Source: a bacterium 0.1xD8-71 (GTDB lineage: Bacteria > Bacillota > Clostridia > Lachnospirales > Lachnospiraceae). From it: a stretch of DNA of 64,000 nt. The stretch covers positions 114,398 through 178,397 of the forward strand of contig RAYR01000012.1 of NCBI GenBank assembly GCA_003612405.1, in the 5' to 3' direction. The translations under genes and the position numbers were made by a program. Positions 16,468 through 25,945 of this stretch are shown here, in pieces. The notes under the pieces were generated by a model that was not told the origin of the DNA, did not search any database, and saw only the letters and a list, made by a program, of their open reading frames with translations. Within the stretch, counting starts at the first letter, position 1. Each line of letters begins with the position of its first letter.

Positions 16468-17478
16468 ATGGCTTTATTTGAATCATATGAAAGAAGAATT
16501 GACAAGATCAATTCCGTATTGAACAGTTATGGCATTTCTTCCATTGAGGAAGCTGAGAAGATTACAAAAGATGCTGGCCTGGACGTATACGATCAGGTGA
16601 AAAAGATCCAGCCCATTTGTTTTGAAAACGCATGTTGGGCTTATACTGTAGGTGCTGCCATTGCAATCAAGAAGGGGTGCAAGAAGGCCGCTGACGCTGC
16701 GGCAGCAATCGGTGAGGGCTTACAGGCTTTCTGTATTCCCGGTTCCGTTGCAGATACCCGTAAGGTTGGTCTTGGCCATGGTAATTTAGGCAAGATGCTG
16801 TTGGAAGAAGAGACAGACTGCTTTGCATTTCTGGCTGGTCATGAGTCTTTCGCAGCAGCAGAGGGTGCAATCGGTATCGCTGAGAAAGCGAACAAGGTTC
16901 GTCAGAAACCCCTGCGTGTTATCTTAAACGGTCTTGGAAAAGACGCTGCTAAGATTATTTCCAGAATTAATGGTTTCACTTTTGTAGAGACTGAGTATGA
17001 TCCTTATACAAACGAAGTGAAAGAAATTGACAGAATTGCATATTCTGAAGGTCTTCGCTCCAAAGTAAACTGCTACGGCGCAAACTCCGTACCGGAAGGC
17101 GTTGCTATCATGTGGAAGGAGAATGTGGATGTATCTATCACGGGTAACTCCACCAATCCTACCAGATTCCAGCATCCGGTAGCAGGTACATACAAGAAAG
17201 AGAGAACAGAGGCTGGCAAGAAGTACTTCTCCGTGGCTTCCGGCGGTGGTACAGGACGTACCCTTCATCCGGATAACATGGCTGCTGGTCCTGCATCCTA
17301 TGGTTTTACAGATACTTTAGGACGTATGCACTCTGATGCACAGTTTGCAGGTTCTTCTTCCGTTCCTGCGCATGTGGAGATGATGGGTCTGATCGGTATG
17401 GGTAATAATCCGATGGTAGGCGCTACCGTGGCTGTGGCTGTTTTGATTGAGGAAGCGGCTAAGGCTGGCAAATTTTGA
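16468..17478 (+). CDS. GGGtGRT-motif protein, conserved, function unknown
   Basis: A 336-residue cytoplasmic protein carrying ASGGGTGRTLHPDN near residue 265, the signature that names the GGGtGRT family. No enzymatic activity is established for it to my knowledge. Glycine- and alanine-rich stretches (GAAIAIKKGCKKAADAAAA) and a central segment with FLAGHESFAAAEGAIG suggest a nucleotide- or cofactor-binding fold, but I cannot name one. It follows the NifU-like gene with AGGAGG upstream, and a terminator follows it, so the two form an isolated bicistron. GGT and GCT codons dominate, which indicates strong expression. Confidence 0.8.
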   Translation: MALFESYERRIDKINSVLNSYGISSIEEAEKITKDAGLDVYDQVKKIQPICFENACWAYTVGAAIAIKKGCKKAADAAAAIGEGLQAFCIPGSVADTRKVGLGHGNLGKMLLEEETDCFAFLAGHESFAAAEGAIGIAEKANKVRQKPLRVILNGLGKDAAKIISRINGFTFVETEYDPYTNEVKEIDRIAYSEGLRSKVNCYGANSVPEGVAIMWKENVDVSITGNSTNPTRFQHPVAGTYKKERTEAGKKYFSVASGGGTGRTLHPDNMAAGPASYGFTDTLGRMHSDAQFAGSSSVPAHVEMMGLIGMGNNPMVGATVAVAVLIEEAAKAGKF

Positions 17479-17526
17479 TTGAGTTAAGCCGGAAACAAGA
17501 GAGATAGAAAATAAAGACAGACAAAG

Positions 17527-17555
17527 CGCCGCAGTTTTTGAATTGCGGCGTTTTT
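17527..17555 (+). terminator. Intrinsic terminator after the GGGtGRT gene
   Basis: CGCCGCA (17527-17533) pairs with TGCGGCG (17544-17550), followed by TTTTT. This is a standard GC-rich stem with T-run and closes the two-gene operon. Confidence 0.85.
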
Positions 17556-17633
17556 GTACACAATATCAACGAATTTAAAATGTCTTGTCGCATTGCTTGC
17601 CTACATAGATAGGAACAACAAGCGAAAATAAAT

Positions 17634-17668
17634 AAGCCTACCTTGTACTTGGCGGTCTGGGTAGGCTT
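17634..17668 (-). ncRNA. Structured intergenic segment, possible minus-strand small RNA terminator or element remnant
   Basis: The 359-base gap between the GGGtGRT gene and the hybrid kinase contains a 9-bp inverted repeat, AAGCCTACC with GGTAGGCTT, extended by one T-A pair. On the minus strand the stem is followed by TTATTTATTTT, as in an intrinsic terminator, so a short minus-strand transcript is plausible. A small hairpin (CCAC, TTT, GTGG) and a GGGAGGTC stretch lie next to it. It resembles my memory of non-coding parts of type I toxin-antitoxin or mobile loci in Firmicutes, but no toxin reading frame with a start was found. The rest of the gap shows nothing clear. Confidence 0.35.
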
Positions 17669-17781
17669 AAAAACTTATCCGGGAGGTCAACCACTTTGTG
17701 GGCGGCTGCTTATAGGTCAGGTCTGTTCGTTCACAAGCATTTGCTCAAACGCATCGGCACATATTTACTACATTTTCAATT

Positions 17782-17809
17782 TTGGTTTATTATTTTAATG
17801 GAGTATGAT
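17782..17809 (+). promoter_or_regulatory. Sigma-A promoter of the hybrid histidine kinase
   Basis: TTGGTT (17782-17787), a 16-base spacer and TATGAT (17804-17809) lie 28 bases before the start codon. Confidence 0.5.
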
Positions 17810-17837
17810 ATGATAAATAAAATCAAAGGGGAAGGAT

Positions 17838-20033
17838 ATGTATAGTATTTTGGCAATTTACCAGTGCTTTATGGTACTTGGTTGTATAATTTTTGTTATT
17901 TTAATGATGAGACAGCGGGAGAGTAATCTTTCCAAGCTGATGCTCTGTATCGGTTTCCTGGGTGCATTTCAAAATGCAGGGTATCTTCTGGAATTGCTAT
18001 CCCAGGATCTTGGTGAAGCCATGGTGGCTGTGCGGATGGAGTATTTAGGTGGTGCTTTTATCACCACCTTCCTGTTTGTATTTGTAGCCAGATATTGTGG
18101 ATACAATGTACCAAGACTACTGGAAGCATTGATGTTCGGGGTAGACGGTTTTGTGCTGTTGTGTGTCTGGGGGTATGAGCACACAGGGCTGTACTATAGT
18201 AGTGTCTCTTTTACGACCGACAGTGCGATTCCGCACCTTGAACTGGGGAGGGGGCCGTTTTACTATATTTTCCTGGTGCAGCTGATCATACATCTGGTAG
18301 GGTGTTTCCTTTTTACCATGCAGGCAAACAGGAGATCGCAGAAGGGTAAAATGAAATTAAATGTCCTGACCCTGGGCATCTGCTGTATTTTCCCGATTAT
18401 CGGCATGGTATTAAGTCTTGCCCGGGTGATAGACGGGTTTGATGTAGTACCGGGGTTTGAGGCGCTTGGGATAATGGGATTTGGTATTGTGGTCATTTTC
18501 TATCATGTGTTTGATCTGTCCATCTCGGCACATGAGGAGGTCATCAGATCCATAGATGAAGCAGTCCTGATTCTGGACGAAGATGGCAGTTTTATTGAGG
18601 CGAATGATAAGGCAGAGGAATTGTTTCATGTGCTGACGCAGTTTAAAAAGGGCGATAGAGTGAGTGCGGAAAGTTTAAAGGATGTCTTTGCCGACAACAA
18701 TAATTTTGAGTACAGTAACAGGGATCACAGTTTTGAAGTGCATGTCAATAAGATATGGAATAAGCGTATTCTGGCCGGCTATGCGATTGTGTTCATGGAT
18801 GTCACAGAGAATAAGAAGCAGCTTCAGCAGATGCAGACGTTGAAGGTGAACGCAGAGAAGGCAAACATGGCGAAGTCGGAATTTCTGGCCAGAATGTCCC
18901 ATGAGATCCGGACTCCTATCAGTGCGGTGCTTGGCATGAATGAGATGGTGTTACGGGAGTCAAAGGATACAGAGATCAAAAAGTATTCCATGGATATCAA
19001 ATCATCAGCGCAGGCTCTGTTAGGAATTATCAATGATATTCTGGATTTTTCCAAGATCGAGTCCGGTAAACTGGAGATCATACCGGCGGAGTATGAACTG
19101 AACAGTATGCTCAATGATCTGTTCAATATGTTTTCCCTGCGGACCCAGGAGAAAGGGTTAAAGTTTGATGTAATCGTGGATCCCAAGCTGCCGTCAAAGT
19201 TGTATGGGGATGATATCCGTATCAGACAGGTGCTTAGCAACTTTTTGTCCAATGCCGTTAAATATACGGAAAAGGGAACGGTTACTCTGGAACTGGCAGG
19301 GCGTACAGAGGAGGATAATGTAATTCTTCATTTTACAGTGAAGGATACCGGTATCGGCATAAAGCAGGAGAACATGTCTAAATTGTTTCTTGCATTTGAA
19401 CGATTCGATGAGGAGAAGAATCGTAATATTGAAGGAACCGGGCTCGGTATGAATATTTCCGCACAGCTTCTTAAGCTGATGGGGGCGGATTTAAAGGTAG
19501 AGAGTGTTTATGGCAAAGGAAGCAGTTTCAGCTTTGACCTGCGTCAGAGGATCCTGGAGGAGGAACCCATCGGGAGCTTTCAGGAACGGGCCAGAAAGGC
19601 GGCAAGAGAGCACGTTTACCAGGCAAGTTTCACGGCGCCGGAAGGGGAGATTTTGTTGGTGGATGATAACCGTGTCAACAGAAAAGTGTTCTGTGGGTTG
19701 TTGAAACAGACTAAAGTAAAGATTAAAGATGTGGGAAGCGGCAAAGAATGTCTGGAGGAGGTTGCAAAGAAGCATTACGATATGATTTTTCTGGATCATA
19801 TGATGCCGGAGATGGATGGGATGGAAACCATGAGCAGGATGAAGCAGCTTCAGGATAATCAGTGTATGGATACGCCGGTGGTCATGCTGACGGCCAATGC
19901 GATTATGGGAGCCAGGGAACATTATCTGGCGGAAGGCTTTGATGATTTTCTGGCAAAGCCCATTGTGCAGGATAAGCTGGAAAAGATTATGGTGCAGTGG
20001 ATGCCGCCCGAAAAGATAAACAGCAGCACATAA
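17838..20033 (+). CDS. Hybrid sensor histidine kinase with 7TM-type input and receiver domain
   Basis: A 731-residue membrane sensor. Residues about 1-225 hold seven hydrophobic segments resembling the histidine-kinase N-terminal 7TM domain. A PAS-like region follows (SIDEAVLILDEDGSFIEAND). The kinase core has the phosphorylated histidine in MSHEIRTPISAV (about residue 356), an HATPase domain with DTGIGI and GTGLGMNIS, and a C-terminal receiver (ILLVDDNRVNRK) with phospho-acceptor Asp in MIFLDHMMPEMDGM. It probably relays phosphate to another protein, since no output domain or partner regulator is adjacent. The start follows AAGGGGAAGG. Ligand unknown. Confidence 0.93.
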   Translation: MYSILAIYQCFMVLGCIIFVILMMRQRESNLSKLMLCIGFLGAFQNAGYLLELLSQDLGEAMVAVRMEYLGGAFITTFLFVFVARYCGYNVPRLLEALMFGVDGFVLLCVWGYEHTGLYYSSVSFTTDSAIPHLELGRGPFYYIFLVQLIIHLVGCFLFTMQANRRSQKGKMKLNVLTLGICCIFPIIGMVLSLARVIDGFDVVPGFEALGIMGFGIVVIFYHVFDLSISAHEEVIRSIDEAVLILDEDGSFIEANDKAEELFHVLTQFKKGDRVSAESLKDVFADNNNFEYSNRDHSFEVHVNKIWNKRILAGYAIVFMDVTENKKQLQQMQTLKVNAEKANMAKSEFLARMSHEIRTPISAVLGMNEMVLRESKDTEIKKYSMDIKSSAQALLGIINDILDFSKIESGKLEIIPAEYELNSMLNDLFNMFSLRTQEKGLKFDVIVDPKLPSKLYGDDIRIRQVLSNFLSNAVKYTEKGTVTLELAGRTEEDNVILHFTVKDTGIGIKQENMSKLFLAFERFDEEKNRNIEGTGLGMNISAQLLKLMGADLKVESVYGKGSSFSFDLRQRILEEEPIGSFQERARKAAREHVYQASFTAPEGEILLVDDNRVNRKVFCGLLKQTKVKIKDVGSGKECLEEVAKKHYDMIFLDHMMPEMDGMETMSRMKQLQDNQCMDTPVVMLTANAIMGAREHYLAEGFDDFLAKPIVQDKLEKIMVQWMPPEKINSST

Positions 20034-20065
20034 ATAACCTGGAGAAAGAAAAGGAGCAGGAAAGT

Positions 20066-20923
20066 ATGAGAGAGAAGCTTAAGATTAAAGTGGAAGCGCC
20101 CATCTATACTGTTGTGTCAGATGTTGCTTTTGCACAGGTAGATGCCTGGTTCGGACATACGAGAAGAGATCTGAAGATGGATATTATCTATCCGGAAGAT
20201 ATGACCAGGAAATATCCCTGTATTGTGTGGATCTGCGGCGGTGCCTGGGCAGCTATGGACCGGTCGGCCCATCTGGCATATCTGGCAAAGCTTGCAAGGA
20301 GCGGCTTTGTGGTGGCGAGTGTGGAATACCGTACCACCAATGAGGGAACCTTCCCGATGCAGCTGATGGATGTGAAAGCAGGAATCCGTTATCTCAAAGC
20401 ACACAGTGAACGATATCATATAGATGCAGAGCGTTTTGGTGTGATGGGAGAGTCAGCCGGCGGTTATCTGACGGCGATGGCAGCATTGGTGGATGACAAG
20501 GCGTATGATGTCGGTGCGTTTACCGAGTATTCCAGTAAAGTACAGGCGGCATGTCCGTGGTATCCGCCCACAGATGTAACTTCCTTCCCCTATCCGTCAC
20601 CTGAGCTGGCGGCTGCGTCACCGGAGTCTTTGCTGCTTGGCAAGAATGTAGCTTCCCATCAGGAGGAAGCAATGAAGATCTGTCCGGTCACTTATGTGAA
20701 GAAGGATGCACCGCCGTTTTTGATCATACATGGCGATCAGGACCACACAGTACCTTTTGGGCAGGGAGAACTTCTGCATGACAGACTGGAGGAAGCAGGA
20801 GTTGATGTAAAGCTGCTTGTTTTAGAAGGAGCAGATCATGCGGATGTCCGGTTTTTCCAGGAGGAAATCTGGCAGAGGATTACGGCTTTCTTCCAGGATA
20901 AACTGATAAACAGTAAAGAATAA
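20066..20923 (+). CDS. Alpha/beta hydrolase, carbohydrate-esterase/BD-FAE-like
   Basis: Predicted soluble serine esterase of about 285 residues. The catalytic triad is visible as Ser in GESAGGY, Asp in HGDQDHTVP and His in GADHAD; the oxyanion-hole segment is ICGGAWAAMD. The fold matches the hormone-sensitive-lipase-like or BD-FAE group, which often removes acyl groups from sugars or xylan. ATG 20066 with AGGAG 10 bases upstream is preferred over ATG 19997, which would overlap the kinase gene. No signal peptide, so the substrate is likely intracellular. Confidence 0.85.
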   Translation: MREKLKIKVEAPIYTVVSDVAFAQVDAWFGHTRRDLKMDIIYPEDMTRKYPCIVWICGGAWAAMDRSAHLAYLAKLARSGFVVASVEYRTTNEGTFPMQLMDVKAGIRYLKAHSERYHIDAERFGVMGESAGGYLTAMAALVDDKAYDVGAFTEYSSKVQAACPWYPPTDVTSFPYPSPELAAASPESLLLGKNVASHQEEAMKICPVTYVKKDAPPFLIIHGDQDHTVPFGQGELLHDRLEEAGVDVKLLVLEGADHADVRFFQEEIWQRITAFFQDKLINSKE

Positions 20924-20935
20924 GAGAGGATATGG

Positions 20936-21517
20936 ATGAGTTATTATTTAGTAGATTTTGAAAATGTGAAAAAGGATGGTTTGGATGGAATCCATAAGCT
21001 GGGCAAGGAGGATAGAGTATGTATCTTTTACAGTAAAAATGCAGATAGTATTACGTTTGACCAGCATCGGCGTATCATCGAATCCCAGGCGGCGATCGAG
21101 TTCTGTAAGGTAGAAGTGGGAAGCAAGAACGCACTGGATTTTCAACTGGCGACGCAGCTTGGATATCTGATTGCAAACAGGAGCGCAGACCAGTATTTTA
21201 TTGTGAGCAAGGATAAAGGGTTTGAGATTCTGAGTGGTTACTGGAAAAATCGTGATGTGAATGTGACACTTATTGCGGATATCACCGGACGCAGTCATAA
21301 CCAGGAGTTTGAGGAGACAAGAGCCAAACTCAGGGAACTGCTGAAGGAGGAAGAAGATGTGGATGTGGATGATATTCACAAGATCATGCAGCAATATAAA
21401 ACCAAGCAGGGGATCAGTAATGCGCTTATGAAGAAGTATCCAAGCAAGGACAACAAAAAATCCAGTAAGATATACAAGACAATCAAGCCCCTTCTTGCAG
21501 ACAAGAAAGGAAGTTAA
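20936..21517 (+). CDS. NYN/PIN-like domain protein, probable ribonuclease or RNA-binding
   Basis: A 193-residue protein. The N-terminal 110 residues carry the acidic pattern of the PIN/NYN metal-dependent nuclease fold: LVDFENVK, ALDFQLATQLGYL and IVSKDKGFEIL, each with a conserved Asp. The C-terminal half is charged and Lys-rich and may bind nucleic acid. Start ATG 20936 is preceded by AGAGGAT. The gene lies 12 bases after the esterase gene and is likely cotranscribed. Substrate is unknown; no antitoxin is adjacent, so a VapC-type toxin role is not supported. Confidence 0.7.
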   Translation: MSYYLVDFENVKKDGLDGIHKLGKEDRVCIFYSKNADSITFDQHRRIIESQAAIEFCKVEVGSKNALDFQLATQLGYLIANRSADQYFIVSKDKGFEILSGYWKNRDVNVTLIADITGRSHNQEFEETRAKLRELLKEEEDVDVDDIHKIMQQYKTKQGISNALMKKYPSKDNKKSSKIYKTIKPLLADKKGS

Positions 21518-21605
21518 AGAGTATTTGTGTTCATACAGGAGATACTGATAGCAGAGCAGGATTTTACAGGATGTATGACAGAATCGGAAAAGAGAGGAAA
21601 ATATT

Positions 21606-22100
21606 ATGAAGATCAGAAAGAAAACAGCGTTGGTGGCAGGGATGGTTTTATTATTGGCAGGGCTGGGATGCAGTGCCTGTGGAGGGAAGGAGTCTTCATC
21701 AGACAATCTGGAAGGAAATCTGAGTGAGATTATGGCTTCTTTGTATGATAATGCGGAATTAGATCAGGGATTCCGGGACAACCTTGACGGTTATGAGACT
21801 TATGAACTGACGGACGAGATGGAGGTTTCTATTCTGGGAACAGATGAGATTACTTATAAGGAAGGTGTGGTATCCATGCCGATGATGTCCTCTATTGCTT
21901 ATCAATGTGTGTTGCTGCGGGTGGAAGAGGATGATGTGGAGACGGTGAAACAGGCTCTTAAATCCAATGCAAATCCGGATAAGTGGGTCTGTGTCAGTGC
22001 AGAGACGACGCTGATTGAAAGTCGCGGCGATGTGGTTTTCTTCATCATGTGTGATAAAGATACAGCTTATGCCATGAACAGTGCGTTCCAAAATCTTTAG
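21606..22100 (+). CDS. DUF4358-like lipoprotein
   Basis: A 164-residue secreted protein with a signal peptide and lipid-attachment cysteine (hydrophobic run LVAGMVLLLAGLG followed by CSACGG, so the lipidated Cys is probably that of SAC or GC). The mature part has alternating beta and helical segments typical of DUF4358 proteins of Clostridia; the assignment is by resemblance. Function unknown, attached to the outer face of the membrane. It begins 88 bases after the PIN-like gene, behind GAGGA, and is followed by a strong terminator. Confidence 0.7.
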   Translation: MKIRKKTALVAGMVLLLAGLGCSACGGKESSSDNLEGNLSEIMASLYDNAELDQGFRDNLDGYETYELTDEMEVSILGTDEITYKEGVVSMPMMSSIAYQCVLLRVEEDDVETVKQALKSNANPDKWVCVSAETTLIESRGDVVFFIMCDKDTAYAMNSAFQNL

Positions 22101-22104
22101 GAAG

Positions 22105-22144
22105 TAAAGTCCCTGCTTGGTCTGATGGCCTGGCAGGGACTTTA
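22105..22144. terminator. Bidirectional terminator between the lipoprotein gene and potD
   Basis: TAAAGTCCCTGC (22105-22116) pairs with GCAGGGACTTTA (22133-22144), a 12-bp stem whose ends supply A- and T-runs, placed between convergent genes. Confidence 0.9.
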
Positions 22145-22167
22145 TTCTCTGAAGGAATTTACCTTTT

Positions 22168-23238
22168 TTAGTTGGATTTCACTTCTTTCCAGAGGTTGTT
22201 GTAGAGAAAATCTCCATCTTCTCCCAGATATACATAGGTCTCCAGATTGTGATATTGAGACAGATCCGGGAAAGCAATGTCGGAGTTTTTGATATCCTCA
22301 TCTGTAATCAGTTCACGTGCGGCATCGTTAGGAGTTGAGTAGGTAATATACTCAAAATTTTTGAGGGCGATGTCATCACGGCACATGAAGTCTATAAATT
22401 TCTCGGCATTTTCTTTGTTTGGGGCATCTTTTAAGATGACCCAGGAATCAATCCAGACATTGGTGCCTTCCTCAGGAATGACATATTCTAAATCCGGATT
22501 TTCGCGCTGGGTATATATTGCTTCACCGGAATAGATGACTCCGATGGCAGCTTCACCGCCGATCATCTTATCCCGAACCTGATCGATAACATATGCCTGT
22601 ACCAGCGGCTTCTGCTCAATCAGGGAATTCTTGGCTGTTTCCAGTTCTGCGGGATCTACGGTATTCATGGAGAAACCGTTCAGTTTTTCAGCTACCATGA
22701 AAGCGTCACGCACGGAATCCTGCATCAGGATATTATCGCTGTATTTCTCATCCCATAACTGTGCCCAGCTGGTGATGGGCTCTTCCACCATGGTCTTATT
22801 GTAAAGGATGCCCACAGTTCCCCAGCAGTAGGGAACAGAGTACTGATTGTCGGGATCAAAGGATTTGGACTGTTCAAAATACTGGGCGCCGATATTTTTT
22901 CTGGCATTTGGTATGTTGTCAAAGTTAAGCTGTGCCAGCATATCATTTTCGATCATCTTGCTGATCATATAATCGGAAGGGCATACCACATCATAGGAGG
23001 CGGCGCCGGACTCTACCTTGGGATACATGATCTCATTGGTCTCGAACTCATCATAGACTACTTTGATACCGGTCTCTTCCTCAAACATATCTATGGTATC
23101 AGGGTCAATATATTCCCCCCAGTTATAGACGATTACTTCACCGTTTGCGCTGCCTTTTGTGGAGCCGCAGCCGGTGAGTACCATAGGGAAGGAAAGTGCT
23201 AAAACAGCAAGCGTCATAGTTTTGTTTCTTTTTTTCAT
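22168..23238 (-). CDS. potD: Spermidine/putrescine-binding lipoprotein PotD
   Basis: Extracellular substrate-binding subunit of the polyamine importer. The lipobox is LTGCGS after a hydrophobic stretch. The mature protein is a type II periplasmic binding protein with YNWGEYIDPDTIDMFEE near the N-terminus and typical PotD segments (YNNLWKEVKS at the end). ATG 23238 is chosen over ATG 23244: GGAGG in the last codons of potC lies only 6 bases before 23238 but directly abuts 23244. It is the last gene of the potABCD set. Confidence 0.93.
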   Translation of the reverse strand: MKKRNKTMTLAVLALSFPMVLTGCGSTKGSANGEVIVYNWGEYIDPDTIDMFEEETGIKVVYDEFETNEIMYPKVESGAASYDVVCPSDYMISKMIENDMLAQLNFDNIPNARKNIGAQYFEQSKSFDPDNQYSVPYCWGTVGILYNKTMVEEPITSWAQLWDEKYSDNILMQDSVRDAFMVAEKLNGFSMNTVDPAELETAKNSLIEQKPLVQAYVIDQVRDKMIGGEAAIGVIYSGEAIYTQRENPDLEYVIPEEGTNVWIDSWVILKDAPNKENAEKFIDFMCRDDIALKNFEYITYSTPNDAARELITDEDIKNSDIAFPDLSQYHNLETYVYLGEDGDFLYNNLWKEVKSN

Positions 23239-23240
23239 AA

Positions 23241-24026
23241 TCATCCTCCATAGTTGGGTGTCTTGTTTTTGGTAGGTGCCATATTTACCAGCAATAATAA
23301 GATCAGTACCGTCACAAAGATAAGAGTGGACAGCGCGTACATTTCCGGTTTGATGCCCTTTTTGACTTCCGTGTAAATCTTCGTTGACAAGGTATCCACG
23401 CCCGCCCCTTTTGTAAAGTGGGTGATGATGAAATCATCCAGGGACATGGTAAAAGCCATCAGGAAGCCGGAGAGGATACCGGGCAGAAGGTCCGGAAAGA
23501 CCACCTTAAAGAAGGCCGTTACGTGAGAGGCCCCTAAATCCAGAGCTGCCTCGTAGGTGCTGGGATTAAGCTGTTTCATACGGGGCATGACGCTTAAGAT
23601 CACATAAGGGATATTGAAGGTAATATGTGATAATAATATCGTGCCCAGACCAAAACGCAGCCCCATACTGATGAAAAGAAGCATCAGGGAGATTCCCGTG
23701 ACAATTTCCGCGTTCAGCATGGGAATATTGGTGATACCCATTAATATTGTACGGGATCTTTTCTTCATGCCGGTCATGGCTACGCAGGCAATGGTGCCGA
23801 TGACGGTGGCCACGAAGGCAGAGATTACTGCGATAAGCAGGGTATTGGCCAGTGCTTCCAGGATTTCCTCATTTTGAAAAAGCCGGCTGTACCAGTTGAA
23901 TGTGAATCCGCCCCATTTAGCCCGCGTCTTGCTTGCATTGAAGGATAATACCATCAGGGTGGCAATGGGCGCATACAAAAAGAGAAAGATCAGTGCAGTA
24001 TAAATATGTTTTGCAATATTTTTCAT
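23241..24026 (-). CDS. potC: Polyamine ABC transporter permease PotC
   Basis: Membrane subunit of the polyamine importer. The 261 residues have about six hydrophobic segments. The EAA loop, which binds PotA, reads EAALDLGASHVTAFFKVVFPDLLPGI near the middle of the protein (about residues 168-193, given here as a position rather than as evidence of more than family membership). The potC stop overlaps the first potD ATG. The ATG at 24026 overlaps the potB stop by 4 bases. Order A-B-C-D matches the classical operon. Confidence 0.92.
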   Translation of the reverse strand: MKNIAKHIYTALIFLFLYAPIATLMVLSFNASKTRAKWGGFTFNWYSRLFQNEEILEALANTLLIAVISAFVATVIGTIACVAMTGMKKRSRTILMGITNIPMLNAEIVTGISLMLLFISMGLRFGLGTILLSHITFNIPYVILSVMPRMKQLNPSTYEAALDLGASHVTAFFKVVFPDLLPGILSGFLMAFTMSLDDFIITHFTKGAGVDTLSTKIYTEVKKGIKPEMYALSTLIFVTVLILLLLVNMAPTKNKTPNYGG

Positions 24027-24841
24027 AGCATGGAACCCTCCCCCTCTTTGTCAAAAATGGCGGATGCAATCATGTTGAGGATGATGAAAATCATCAACAC
24101 GATGGAAAGGCCGCTTCCCAGGTGCCAGTTGGAGGCCTGGGTAAATTCCTGCTCGATAACATTGCCGATCAGAAGGATCTTACTGCCGCCAAGCAAAGTG
24201 CTGATCACAAAGGTCGTCAGTGCAGGAACAAACACCATGGTAATACCGCTGATAATACCCGGTATGGAAAGGGGCAGGATAATGCGGAAAAAGGTATGTA
24301 CACTATTGGCGCCAAGGTCTCTTGAGGCATTTAATACGTTCTTGTCAATCTTGGACAGTACGTTATAGAGGGGCAGTACCATAAAGGGCAGGAAGTTATA
24401 TACCATACCCAGGATGATTGCGTAGGGCGTATTAATGATATTGATATTCGGCAGGTGTAAGAAGTTCAGTACACTGTTGATGACGCCGCTTTTTTCCAGT
24501 AATGTCTGCCAGGCAAGGGTGCGCAGCAGAAAGTTCATCCACATGGGCAGGATGAAGATTAGGATGATAAAACTGTGCTGGTTTACTTTCATGTTGGAAA
24601 GTATCAGAGCTAACGGGTATGCCAGCAAAAAACAGATTACCGTGCTGATGATGGATAACAACAGGGAAAGCCATAAAGCTTTTGCGTGTTCTGCTGTGGC
24701 AATTGCCGTGATGTTTTGCAATGTAAAGGCACCTGTCCTGTCAGTCAGTCCATAGTAGAAGATCATGCCCAGAGGAATGATGATGAACATGACCGACCAC
24801 AGTACATAAGGAGTAGAAAGCCATTTGTTTTTAGATGTCAA
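24023..24841 (-). CDS. potB: Polyamine ABC transporter permease PotB
   Basis: Partner permease of PotC with 272 residues and about six hydrophobic segments, with an EAA-type loop as [15 protein letters not shown] near residue 175. The gene overlaps potA by 11 bases and potC by 4 bases, so translation across the operon is tightly coupled. The role is import of spermidine or putrescine; the exact preference cannot be read from the sequence. Confidence 0.92.
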   Translation of the reverse strand: MTSKNKWLSTPYVLWSVMFIIIPLGMIFYYGLTDRTGAFTLQNITAIATAEHAKALWLSLLLSIISTVICFLLAYPLALILSNMKVNQHSFIILIFILPMWMNFLLRTLAWQTLLEKSGVINSVLNFLHLPNINIINTPYAIILGMVYNFLPFMVLPLYNVLSKIDKNVLNASRDLGANSVHTFFRIILPLSIPGIISGITMVFVPALTTFVISTLLGGSKILLIGNVIEQEFTQASNWHLGSGLSIVLMIFIILNMIASAIFDKEGEGSML

Positions 24842-25904
24842 TTGCCACCGCCTCCTCGTCTTCAGATTCAGGTTTGTTCATGATCTGGATATTAAAGGGA
24901 TCCACACAGATACCAACTTCTTTTCCGACCGGGAAGAGCGTGGTGGAATGTACCAGCCATTCAAAGCCGGCGGCCATCACTTCCATCTCATAGTGGACGC
25001 CCTTAAAGATCAGATGGGTGACGACCCCCTGAAGCTTCCCCTGCTGTGGTTCGACCAGATTGACATCTTCCGGACGGATTACCACATCTACCGGTTTGTT
25101 GCAGCCAAAGCCTGTGTCTACACAGGCAAAGCGAGTTCCCAAGATATTGACCAGTTTATCTTCTATCATGGTAGCGGGAATGATGTTGCTGTCCCCGATA
25201 AAGTCCGCCACAAAGGCATTTTCCGGTTCATTGTAGATGGATTCCGGAGAGCCGATCTGCTGGATATAACCCTGGTTCATGACAACGATGGTGTCGGACA
25301 TGGTGAGGGCTTCTTCCTGGTCATGAGTGACGTAGACGAAGGTGATGCCCAGCTCGTTTTTCATACGGATCAGCTCATACTGCATTTCCTGACGCAGTTT
25401 TAAGTCAAGGGCGCCCAGGGGTTCATCCAGAAGGAGCACTTTGGGTTCGTTGACAATGGCTCTTGCGATTGCAATACGCTGTTGCTGGCCGCCGCTTAAG
25501 GAGTTAGGCATACGGTTTTCATAACCTTCCAGATTGACGAGTTTCAGGGCATAGCGAATCTTGTCGTCTATGTAGGTTTTGGATTTTTTCTTTATTTTCA
25601 GACCAAAGGCAATGTTTTCCGCAATGGTCATATGGGTGAAGAGAGCATATTTCTGAAAGACGGTATTCAATTGCCGCTTGTTGGGCGGAATACGGGTGAT
25701 ATCTGTTCCGTCAAAAATCACTTTACCGGTATCTGGATTGGCAAAGCCGCCCAGAATACGAAGCGTTGTCGTCTTTCCACAGCCGCTGGGGCCGAGCAGG
25801 GTGACAAATTCATTTTCATGTATGTTCAGATTTAACTCATCTAAGACCATCTGGCTGTCAAAAGATTTGGAAATATCGACAAGCTGAATCAATTCTTTTT
25901 CCAT
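24831..25904 (-). CDS. potA: Polyamine ABC transporter ATPase PotA
   Basis: ATP-hydrolysing subunit of the polyamine importer, 357 residues. Motifs are Walker [10 protein letters not shown] (about residue 38), the signature [14 protein letters not shown], Walker [13 protein letters not shown] and switch His in [10 protein letters not shown]. The C-terminal 120 residues form the TOBE-type regulatory region ([11 protein letters not shown]). It follows the regulator gene by 41 bases and is the first transport gene of the operon. Confidence 0.95.
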   Translation of the reverse strand: MEKELIQLVDISKSFDSQMVLDELNLNIHENEFVTLLGPSGCGKTTTLRILGGFANPDTGKVIFDGTDITRIPPNKRQLNTVFQKYALFTHMTIAENIAFGLKIKKKSKTYIDDKIRYALKLVNLEGYENRMPNSLSGGQQQRIAIARAIVNEPKVLLLDEPLGALDLKLRQEMQYELIRMKNELGITFVYVTHDQEEALTMSDTIVVMNQGYIQQIGSPESIYNEPENAFVADFIGDSNIIPATMIEDKLVNILGTRFACVDTGFGCNKPVDVVIRPEDVNLVEPQQGKLQGVVTHLIFKGVHYEMEVMAAGFEWLVHSTTLFPVGKEVGICVDPFNIQIMNKPESEDEEAVAIDI

Positions 25905-25945
25905 GGGGCAGTCCCTCCTGTGTATAATGTGATAGCCGGGCTATC

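Noticed and set aside
20936..21517. VapC-type toxin
   Set aside because: The PIN/NYN-like fold fits, but no antitoxin gene is adjacent and the protein is longer than a VapC.
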